From an uncultured Oscillospiraceae bacterium (lineage in GTDB: Bacteria > Bacillota > Clostridia > Oscillospirales > Oscillospiraceae), in NCBI GenBank assembly GCA_905234575.1, contig CAJOIG010000126.1, forward strand, positions 1 to 5,118: a stretch of 5,118 nucleotides of DNA, in the 5' to 3' direction. The notes under the pieces were generated by a model. The model was not told where the DNA came from. It saw nothing but the letters and a program-made list of their open reading frames with translations, and ran no database searches. This document shows, piece after piece, positions 1 through 5,118 of this stretch (the first letter of the stretch is position 1; every line of letters begins with the position of its first letter). Made by a program: the position numbers and the translations under genes.

Positions 1-546
1 GCCTGCATGGACGAGCAGGACGCCCTGTCCATGATCGAGGCCATCGAGATCGCGGCGGAGAACATCGAGGCAGCCCCGAAGGAGAGCCCCCTGATCGAAC
101 AGCTCTTCCCGGCGGAGGACGAACCGCCCGCGGAGCAGCCGGAGGAAACACCCGTCCCGCCAGACCTATCCCTCCCGGAGGAGGATAACGCTGGAGCGGA
201 GCCGCTCCTGGACCGCGACGGCTGGTACACCACCAAGGAGGACGTGGCGCTCTACCTGCATCTGTACGGTGAGCTGCCCGGCAACTTCCTCACGAAAAAC
301 GAGGCCCGGGCCCTGGGCTGGAGCGGCGGCGGCCTGGACGGCTACGCCGACGGCAAATCCATCGGCGGGGACCGCTTCGGCAACTACGAGGGCCTGCTGC
401 CCGACGGCAGCTACCACGAGTGCGACTTGAACACCATGCACGCCTCAAGCCGCGGCGCGGAACGCCTCGTCTACTCGGACGACGGACGCATCTACTATAC
501 GGACGACCACTACGAGAGCTTCACGCTCCTCTACGGGGAGGAATGA
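1..546 (+). CDS. Barnase-family guanyl-specific ribonuclease, 5'-partial
   Basis: A barnase-type RNase that cleaves single-stranded RNA; members of this family are normally exported. Counting from the first in-window Met (position 7), residues 1-70 form an acidic Glu/Pro-rich linker and residues 73-177 are the nuclease domain. By alignment from memory to Bacillus amyloliquefaciens barnase, the catalytic set is present: Lys97 (K27, in LTKNEARALGW), Glu138 (E73), Arg149 (R83), Arg153 (R87) and His168 (H102, in TDDHYESF). The GKSIGGD segment (116-122) and the base-binding Glu128 (E60) are also kept. Barnase R59 is replaced by Tyr127. The frame is open to the left edge, and only six bases precede the ATG, so no ribosome-binding site can be seen. 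A signal peptide expected for this family is missing, so the true start probably lies upstream. The first two codons read Ala-Cys, which could be the end of a lipobox. The inhibitor gene follows after three bases. The nuclease assignment is secure; the start and localisation are inferred. Confidence 0.92.
   Translation, partial: ACMDEQDALSMIEAIEIAAENIEAAPKESPLIEQLFPAEDEPPAEQPEETPVPPDLSLPEEDNAGAEPLLDRDGWYTTKEDVALYLHLYGELPGNFLTKNEARALGWSGGGLDGYADGKSIGGDRFGNYEGLLPDGSYHECDLNTMHASSRGAERLVYSDDGRIYYTDDHYESFTLLYGEE
537..541 (+). promoter_or_regulatory. Ribosome-binding site of the barstar-fusion gene
   Basis: GGAGG lies inside the last codons of the ribonuclease gene, eight bases before the ATG at 550. 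It fixes that start. Because the RNase stop codon (544-546) sits between this site and the ATG, translation of the two genes is probably coupled, so inhibitor would be made whenever the nuclease is. Confidence 0.75.
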
Positions 547-549
547 CCC

Positions 550-1224
550 ATGCGATCGGACACCATCGACCTTCGCGGCCTCGGGTCCCGGGAGGCGCTG
601 CACGCACGCCTGCGGGAGAGCCTCTCCCTGCCGGACTGGTACGGGAACAACCTCGACGCCCTGCATGACGTGCTGGGCGAGACCGCGCCCCGGGAGCTCA
701 TCGTGAAGAACGCCGGGAAAGCGGAGGAGCCCCTGCGGGATTATCTCGCCGCCCTGCGCCGGATGCTCTCGGACACGGCGGCGGAGACGCCGGGCCTCGT
801 CGTTCGCTGGGAGGAAGCCTCGGACTCCCTCGCCGCCCGGGCCCAGGCCCTGCGGAACGATCCCGCCGTCCACTACAACTGCGCCCAGGCGGTCCTGGTC
901 CCCTTCGCGGAGGCCGCGGGCCTCGACCCGGCGACCGCCTGCCGCCTCGCGGCGAACTTCGGCGGCGGCATGAAGCGCGCCTCCGTCTGCGGCGCCGTCA
1001 CCGGCGGACTCATGGCCCTCGGCCTTCTCGGCGTGGAGGACGGGCCCGTGATCGCCGAGTACCACCGCCGTCTGAAGGCCGCTCACGAGGGCTGCCTCGA
1101 CTGCGCGGACCTGCTGCGCCTCGACCGGGAGCGCGGCGGCGACAAGAAGACCCACTGCGACGGCATGGTGCGCGAATGCGCGGCCCTGGCCGAGGAATTG
1201 GCCCGCCGCGCCGGAAAACTGTGA
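550..1224 (+). CDS. Barstar-like ribonuclease inhibitor fused to a C_GCAxxG_C_C domain
   Basis: A two-domain protein of 224 residues. Residues 3-88 are a barstar domain: LPDWYGNNLDALHDVL (27-42) matches the barstar helix that plugs the barnase active site. Asp36 and Asp40 correspond to barstar D35 and D39, Trp30 to Y29, and Asp75 probably to E76. Residues about 93-220 match the C_GCAxxG_C_C family (putative redox-active protein): HYNCAQAVL (108-116), FGGGM (137-141), VCGAVTGGLMALGL (146-159) and a Cys-rich tail. Its seven cysteines (111, 131, 147, 182, 185, 203, 210) all lie in this second half. Barstar alone is about 90 residues, so the second half is a complete added domain and not a tail. 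The frame has no internal ATG or GTG at the junction. The first domain presumably neutralises the RNase encoded just upstream, in the cytoplasm. The function of the second domain is not established; redox activity or metal binding is a family-level guess. Both domain calls are strong; the reason for the fusion is unknown. Confidence 0.9.
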   Translation: MRSDTIDLRGLGSREALHARLRESLSLPDWYGNNLDALHDVLGETAPRELIVKNAGKAEEPLRDYLAALRRMLSDTAAETPGLVVRWEEASDSLAARAQALRNDPAVHYNCAQAVLVPFAEAAGLDPATACRLAANFGGGMKRASVCGAVTGGLMALGLLGVEDGPVIAEYHRRLKAAHEGCLDCADLLRLDRERGGDKKTHCDGMVRECAALAEELARRAGKL

Positions 1225-1240
1225 TCAAAAAACTGTTTTT
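1215..1240 (+). repeat. Short direct repeat and AT palindrome in the leader of the dehydrogenase gene
   Basis: AAAACTGT occurs at 1215-1222, over the stop codon of the barstar-fusion gene, and again at 1229-1236. The second copy is part of AAAAACTGTTTTT (1228-1240), a 6+6 palindrome with a single central base. The stretch is strikingly AT-rich in a GC-rich setting. It could be a binding site or simply an AT-rich leader that keeps the following ribosome-binding site unstructured. No function can be shown. Confidence 0.4.
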
Positions 1241-1257
1241 ATAAAGGAGATTATCCC

Positions 1258-2403
1258 ATGGCTCAGATCACCGATTTGAACATGACCCACGACCCCGAGA
1301 CCCGTCCCTATGTTCCCTGGGACCTCATCGGCAATTTCATGGTCGACGTCTTCAAGGCCGTCGGCGTGCCGGAGGAGGACGCCAAAATCTGCGCGGACGT
1401 GCTGATGGAGAGCGACCGCCGCGGCATCGAGAGCCACGGCTGCAACCGCTTCAAGCCCATTTACATCGACCGCATCAACGCCGGCATCCAGAACCCCGTC
1501 ACGGAGTATGAGATCGTGAAGGAGACCCCGACCACCCTCGTCGCGGACGCCCACGACGGCATGGGCATGGTCGCCTCCTACAAGTGCATGAAGTCCCTCA
1601 TCGAGAAGGCGAAGACTTACGGCATGGCCATGGGCGCCATCCGCAACTCCACCCACTACGGCATCGCGGGCTACTGGGCCACCATGGCGTCCGACGAGGG
1701 CCTCATCGGCATCACCGGCACCAACGCCCGGCCCTCCATCGCCCCGACCTTCGGCGTGGAGAACATGCTCGGCACGAACCCCCTCACCATCGCCATGCCG
1801 ACGGACGAGGACTTCCCCTTCTGCCTCGACTGCGCCACCTCCATCACCCAGCGCGGCAAGATCGAGTTCTACGCCCGCAGCGGCATGCCCACCCCCGCCG
1901 GCATGGTCATCGGCAGCGACGGCTCCGCCATGACGGACAGCGACCAGATCCTCGTGGACCTCACAAAGGGCAAGGCCGCCCTCGCCCCCCTCGGCGGCAT
2001 CGGCGAGGAGCTCGCGGGCTACAAGGGCTACGGCTACGCCACCGTAGTGGAGATCCTCTCCGCCGCGCTCCAGGCCGGTCCCTTCCTCAAGGCCCTCACC
2101 GGCGTCGGCCCGAACGGCGAGAAGCAGCCCTACCACCTGGGCCACTTCTTCATCGTCATCGACCCCGAGGCCTTCCTCGGCCAGGAGACCTTCCGCAAGA
2201 TCACGGGCGACATCCTCCGGGAGCTGCGCGCGTCGAAGAAGGCCCCCGGCCACGACCGCATCTTCACCCCCGGCGAGAAGGCGCACATGACCTGGCTCTG
2301 GCGCAAGGACCGCGGCGTGCCCGTGGGCGAGGCCGTGCAGAAGGAGTTCATTGCCCTGCGCGACAAGTACGACCTGCCGTATAAGTTCCCCTTCGAGAGC
2401 TGA
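1258..2403 (+). CDS. Ldh_2-family NAD(P)-dependent 2-hydroxyacid dehydrogenase (malate/lactate dehydrogenase type)
   Basis: A cytoplasmic oxidoreductase of the malate/L-lactate/ureidoglycolate dehydrogenase family (Ldh_2), which is unrelated to classical Rossmann-fold LDH/MDH. Family signatures seen: DRRGIESHG (53-61) with the conserved His60, the NSTHYGIAGY segment (130-139), GTNP (172-175), DCATS (191-195) followed by RGK (199-201), and GYKGYG (254-259). Length is 381 residues against roughly 340-350 for well-known members, with extra sequence mainly at the two ends. AAGGAGA at 1244-1250, eight bases before the ATG from its GGAG core, fixes the start. The gene lies 33 bases after the barstar-fusion gene on the same strand, with no clear promoter between, so read-through from upstream is likely. 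Codons are dominated by C-ending forms, in keeping with strong expression. Substrate cannot be read from the sequence: malate, lactate, ureidoglycolate, sulfolactate and cyclic imino acids are all used in this family. Confidence 0.92.
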   Translation: MAQITDLNMTHDPETRPYVPWDLIGNFMVDVFKAVGVPEEDAKICADVLMESDRRGIESHGCNRFKPIYIDRINAGIQNPVTEYEIVKETPTTLVADAHDGMGMVASYKCMKSLIEKAKTYGMAMGAIRNSTHYGIAGYWATMASDEGLIGITGTNARPSIAPTFGVENMLGTNPLTIAMPTDEDFPFCLDCATSITQRGKIEFYARSGMPTPAGMVIGSDGSAMTDSDQILVDLTKGKAALAPLGGIGEELAGYKGYGYATVVEILSAALQAGPFLKALTGVGPNGEKQPYHLGHFFIVIDPEAFLGQETFRKITGDILRELRASKKAPGHDRIFTPGEKAHMTWLWRKDRGVPVGEAVQKEFIALRDKYDLPYKFPFES

Positions 2404-2421
2404 TCTTCCGTCGAATCGAGA

Positions 2422-2457
2422 CGCCTCGGACCGATCGGTCCGGGGCGCTTGCCTTTT
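2422..2457 (+). terminator. Probable rho-independent terminator of the dehydrogenase transcript
   Basis: An 11-bp GC-rich stem (2422-2432 with 2437-2447, one G-T pair) closes a GATC loop. Its core, GGACCGATCGGTCC at 2428-2441, is a perfect palindrome. A T-run (TTTT at 2454-2457, then CTT) follows six bases after the stem, so the U-tract is displaced and imperfect. Its position 18 bases after the dehydrogenase stop codon favours a terminator. An operator for the promoter just downstream is the alternative. Confidence 0.6.
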
Positions 2458-2458
2458 C

Positions 2459-2487
2459 TTGACAGAGGCGGCCTGGGGGTGTATAGT
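2459..2487 (+). promoter_or_regulatory. Sigma-70-type promoter of the alpha-oxoamine synthase gene
   Basis: A consensus -35 box TTGACA (2459-2464) and a -10 box TATAGT (2482-2487) are separated by 17 bases. Transcription should start near 2493-2495, giving a 5' leader of about 55 bases before the ATG at 2551. The -35 box overlaps the T-rich tail of the preceding hairpin, so the terminator and promoter are packed together. The match is among the best possible by eye and shows that the synthase is its own transcription unit. Confidence 0.82.
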
Positions 2488-2550
2488 GAGAACTGTTAAA
2501 AATATTTATGTATCGGATCGGCATTCCCACGCCGCCCGGAAAGGAACCCC

Positions 2551-3741
2551 ATGGACCTGTTTGCCAAATGCTACGAGCCCTCCCTCGCGGACGAGGTGCG
2601 GGAGAAAAACATCTACCCCTATTTCCATGCTCTGGAGTCCCGGCAGGACACCGAGGTCATCATGGAGGGCAAGCGCCGCATCATGCTCGGCTCGAACAAC
2701 TACCTCGGCCTCACGACGAACCCCGACGTCATCGCCGCGGGCGTGAAGGCGTTCCAGGAGTTCGGCTCCGGCTGCTCCGGCTCCCGGTTCCTGAACGGCA
2801 CGCTCGCGATGCACCTCGAGCTGGAGGCGGAGCTGGCGCGCTTTTTGCGGAAGGACGCCGTCGTGACCTTCTCCACCGGCTTCCAGTCAAACCTCGGCAT
2901 CATCAGCGCCGTCGTCGGCCGGACGGACTACATCGTCATGGACCGGGAGAACCACGCGAGCCTGTACGACGGCTGCCGCCTGAGCTACGGCAAGATGCTG
3001 CGCTATAAGCACAACGACATGGCGGACCTCGAAAAGAAGCTGCGGGAGGTCCCCGAGACCGCGGGTTGCCTCATCGTGACGGACGGCGTGTTTTCCATGG
3101 CGGGCGACATCGCGAACCTGCCCGAGATCTGCCGCCTGGCAAGGGAATACGGCGCGCGGGTCATGGTGGACGACGCCCACGGCCTCGGCGTCATCGGCGA
3201 GGGCGGCCGCGGCACGGCGAGCTATTTCGGCCTGGAGGACCAGGTGGACATCTACATGGGCACCTTCTCGAAGTCCTTGGCCTCCCTCGGCGGCTACATG
3301 GCGGGCCCGGCCCGGGTGGTGGACTACGTCCGGCACAGCTCCCGGCCCTTCATCTTCTCCGCCTCCATCACCCCGGCGAGCTGCGCCTCGGCCCTGGCCG
3401 CTCTCCGCATCCTGGAGGCGCACCCGGAGCTGCCCGAGACCCTGCAGGCCCGGGCGCTATACATGCGGGCCCGGCTGAACGAGCGGCACATCCGCATGCG
3501 GGAGTCGAACGGCGAGCGCATCCCCATCGTCCCCATCTACACCTACGACCCCATTCCGACGCTGACGATCGCGAAGGAGCTCTACGACCGGGGCGTGTAC
3601 GTCAACTCCTCCCTGCCCCCCGCGGCGGCGCCCCACGAGTGCCTTCTCCGCACGAGCCTCATGGTCACCCACACCGAGGCCCAGATCGACGAGGCGGTGG
3701 AGATCCTCGCGGACGTCCTGCACGAGCACGGCATCGCCTGA
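2551..3741 (+). CDS. Alpha-oxoamine synthase, serine palmitoyltransferase-like (PLP-dependent)
   Basis: A cytosolic PLP enzyme of fold type I, 396 residues, full length for the family. It would condense an amino acid with an acyl-CoA or acyl-ACP with loss of CO2. Key residues: His135 (stacks on PLP, in ENHAS), Asp207 and His210 in VDDAHGLGV, the Schiff-base Lys241 in GTFSKSLASLGGY, and Arg367 in LLRTSLMVTHT. IYPYFHALES (21-30), GSGCSGSRFLNGT (72-84) and YKHNDMADLEKKL (152-164) closely resemble the Bacteroides serine palmitoyltransferase as I recall it, and differ from glycine C-acetyltransferase (Kbl) and from BioF. Serine palmitoyltransferase makes 3-ketosphinganine, the first step of sphingolipid synthesis. 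No 3-ketosphinganine reductase, ceramide synthase or biotin gene is in the window. GGAAAGGAA (2538-2546) precedes the ATG and fixes the start; the gene has its own promoter. The family call is firm, while the exact substrate is inferred from similarity alone. Confidence 0.88.
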   Translation: MDLFAKCYEPSLADEVREKNIYPYFHALESRQDTEVIMEGKRRIMLGSNNYLGLTTNPDVIAAGVKAFQEFGSGCSGSRFLNGTLAMHLELEAELARFLRKDAVVTFSTGFQSNLGIISAVVGRTDYIVMDRENHASLYDGCRLSYGKMLRYKHNDMADLEKKLREVPETAGCLIVTDGVFSMAGDIANLPEICRLAREYGARVMVDDAHGLGVIGEGGRGTASYFGLEDQVDIYMGTFSKSLASLGGYMAGPARVVDYVRHSSRPFIFSASITPASCASALAALRILEAHPELPETLQARALYMRARLNERHIRMRESNGERIPIVPIYTYDPIPTLTIAKELYDRGVYVNSSLPPAAAPHECLLRTSLMVTHTEAQIDEAVEILADVLHEHGIA

Positions 3742-3756
3742 GCCCCAACCGAATCC

Positions 3757-3791
3757 AAACGGCATGACCCGGAAAATGGGTCATGCCGTTT
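3757..3791. terminator. Terminator between convergent genes
   Basis: A perfect 14-bp inverted repeat, AAACGGCATGACCC (3757-3770) and its reverse complement (3778-3791), encloses a 7-base loop. On the + strand it runs into GTTTTATT, a good U-tract for ending the synthase transcript. On the - strand the tail is GTTTGGATT, a weaker U-tract, and the hairpin starts 14 bases after the exporter stop codon. It therefore probably serves both genes, better on the + strand. Confidence 0.88.
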
Positions 3792-3804
3792 TATTGTGCT
3801 GTTT

Positions 3805-5118
3805 TCAGGCCGGGAGCTTGGCCGTGACCTCCCGATAGCTTTTCGCGAAGTACCAGAGCTCCGCCGCGGCGGTGATGGTCCAGGAGAAGGTGTACACGAG
3901 GTACAGGGAGTCGAAGGTCCCGATCCAGCGGAAGATCGTATAGACCCACGCCACCCGGAACACGCAGGAGCCGAGGATCGTGATGACCACCGGGACGAGG
4001 GAGCGTCCGAGGCCCCGGGCGGCGGCGCTGGACCCGTCCATCAACGCGGAGATCCAGTAGCTCAGGCACATGATGACGAGGCGGCGGGACCCGGCCTCCA
4101 CCACGGCGGCGTCCGTCGTGAAGACGGAGAGGAACGGACGCCGGAACAGGATCAGCAGGCCGCCGAGGACCACCGCCGCGGCCAGGGCGTAGCCCACGCA
4201 GAGGAAGTAGCTCCGGCGGATGCGGTCCTTTTTCCCCGCGCCGAGGTTCTGGCTGATGAAGCTCGCGGCGGCGATGTAAAAGGCGTCCATGACGTTGAAC
4301 ATGATCAGGTCCCCGTTCGCGGCGGCGGCGTTGCCCTCGACGACGACGCTGTCGAAGGTGTTGACGCCGGACTGGATGAACAGGTTCGCGACGCAGAACA
4401 CCGCCCCCTGCAGGCCCGCGGGGATGCCCAGCGCGAGGACGGAGGCCGCGGTCCGCCGGTGGAGCCGGAGCTCCCGGAGCGCGAGGCCGTAGTCGTCCTT
4501 CACCCGGAAGAGGGCGATGAGGATGAGCGCGGCGGAGAGGTACTGGGACAGCACGCTCGCGAGAGCGACGCCCGCCACCCCGAGGCCGCACACGATCACG
4601 AAAAACAGGTTCAGCGCCACGTTCAGCACCCCGGCGGCGGTGAGGTACCGCAGTGGGCGGCGGGTGTCGCCCACGGCGGAAAAGACGGCGCTGCCGTGGT
4701 TGTACACCGCCAGGGCGGGCATGCCGAAAAAGTAGATCCGCAGGTACAGCGACGCGCCGTCGATGAGGTCGTCCTTCGTGCCGAGCAGGGCGAGCATCGG
4801 CCGGGAAAAGCCCTCCCCCAGGGCGAGGATGAGAACGCCCGTGAGAGCGCAGACGAAAAGCGCCGTGTGGACGGTCTGCCGCAGGGCGGAGCGGTTGTCC
4901 GCGCCGTAGTACCTGGCCGCGAGGACGTTCACGCCGCTGCCGAGGCCGATGAGGAAGCTCGTGAACAGGTACACGAGATGGGAGGTGGAGCCGACGGAGC
5001 CAAGGGCCGCCGCGCCGACGAACCGCCCCACCACCGCGACGTCCGCGAGGTTGAAGAGCGTTTGGAGCATATTCGACAGGATGAGCGGCAGACCGAACAG
5101 CAGGATCTGCTTCGGCAG
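3805..5118 (-). CDS. MATE-family multidrug/Na+ (or H+) antiporter, 5'-partial
   Basis: An integral inner-membrane exporter of the MATE (NorM/DinF-like) superfamily, which expels cationic drugs or metabolites in exchange for Na+ or H+. The frame stays open to the right edge: sixteen codons upstream of the ATG at 5070 read LPKQILLFGLPLILSN, the typical start of MATE helix 1, so the real start lies outside the window. About 437 residues are visible, which means only about 10-20 are missing. Counted from the Met at 5070, LFNLADVAVVGRF (5-17), GLGSGVNVLAARYYG (42-56) and, in the second half, the NAFY-like VMDAFYIAAASFISQNLGAG block (near 255-276) are family hallmarks. Hydrophobic segments throughout are consistent with 12 membrane helices. 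The gene ends with TGA at 3805-3807 and converges on the synthase. The substrate cannot be inferred. Confidence 0.93.
   Translation of the reverse strand: MPKQILLFGLPLILSNMLQTLFNLADVAVVGRFVGAAALGSVGSTSHLVYLFTSFLIGLGSGVNVLAARYYGADNRSALRQTVHTALFVCALTGVLILALGEGFSRPMLALLGTKDDLIDGASLYLRIYFFGMPALAVYNHGSAVFSAVGDTRRPLRYLTAAGVLNVALNLFFVIVCGLGVAGVALASVLSQYLSAALILIALFRVKDDYGLALRELRLHRRTAASVLALGIPAGLQGAVFCVANLFIQSGVNTFDSVVVEGNAAAANGDLIMFNVMDAFYIAAASFISQNLGAGKKDRIRRSYFLCVGYALAAAVVLGGLLILFRRPFLSVFTTDAAVVEAGSRRLVIMCLSYWISALMDGSSAAARGLGRSLVPVVITILGSCVFRVAWVYTIFRWIGTFDSLYLVYTFSWTITAAAELWYFAKSYREVTAKLPA

Noticed and set aside
1228..1240. AAAAACTGTTTTT as a terminator between the inhibitor and dehydrogenase genes
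   Set aside because: The stem is five A-T pairs and one C-G pair with a one-base centre, which cannot form a stable hairpin. It also runs straight into a ribosome-binding site.
1240..1245. TATAAA as a -10 box for the dehydrogenase gene
   Set aside because: No -35 box lies 16-18 bases upstream (AACTGT is there), and a start about seven bases downstream would remove the ribosome-binding site at 1244-1250 from the transcript.
1225..2286. A 353-codon open frame on the - strand opposite the dehydrogenase gene
   Set aside because: It is antisense to a gene with clear family motifs, its translation is low-complexity Gly/Ala/Val/Asp, and it is an expected by-product of GC-rich third positions. The same holds for the antisense frames at 445-1155 and 2887-3423.
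2508..3008. ATG at 2508 as a start of a separate upstream gene
   Set aside because: It is in a different frame from the synthase, has no ribosome-binding site, and gives a Pro/Arg/His-rich shadow translation. The synthase start at 2551 has a good ribosome-binding site.
2551..3741. Glycine C-acetyltransferase (kbl) or 8-amino-7-oxononanoate synthase (bioF) identity
   Set aside because: The GSGCSGSRFLNGT and YKHNDMADLEKKL blocks fit serine palmitoyltransferase better, and no threonine dehydrogenase or biotin gene is adjacent. I kept the broader alpha-oxoamine synthase call because substrate cannot be proved from sequence.
1..5118. CRISPR arrays, tRNA or rRNA genes, insertion sequences
   Set aside because: No regularly spaced repeats, tRNA-like cloverleaf segments, transposase frames or terminal inverted repeats were seen; nearly all the sequence is accounted for by the four genes.

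Overview
The window is a GC-rich, densely packed bacterial segment with four genes: three on the + strand and one on the - strand. Codons end mostly in G or C, the Shine-Dalgarno sequences are AGGAGG-like, and the protein types (a clostridial-style barnase, a C_GCAxxG_C_C protein, an Ldh_2 dehydrogenase, a MATE exporter) suggest a high-GC anaerobe. A member of the Clostridia or a related Firmicute is most likely. Another anaerobe such as a Synergistota member is not excluded, and no marker gene settles the taxonomy.

Layout. Positions 1-546 hold the 3' part of a secreted or exported ribonuclease of the barnase family, with its catalytic residues intact and its gene start probably left of the window. 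Three bases later, at 550-1224, lies its likely inhibitor: a barstar domain fused in one open frame to a Cys-rich C_GCAxxG_C_C domain. After 33 bases, with a strong ribosome-binding site but no convincing promoter, an Ldh_2-family NAD(P)-dependent 2-hydroxyacid dehydrogenase runs from 1258 to 2403. A 147-base intergenic region (2404-2550) holds a hairpin that looks like a weak terminator, then a near-perfect sigma-70 promoter (TTGACA, 17 bases, TATAGT). This promoter drives an alpha-oxoamine synthase (2551-3741) that resembles bacterial serine palmitoyltransferase. A 14-bp perfect inverted repeat at 3757-3791 serves as a shared terminator with the convergent MATE-family multidrug exporter (3805-5118, - strand), whose first few residues lie beyond the right edge.

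How the parts fit. The first two genes form a toxin/inhibitor pair: the nuclease is made for export and the barstar protein guards the cytoplasm. The dehydrogenase may be read from the same transcript, but no functional link is visible. The synthase and exporter are separate transcription units. The most unusual item is the barstar plus C_GCAxxG_C_C fusion, which places a nuclease inhibitor and a putative redox or metal-binding domain in one polypeptide.
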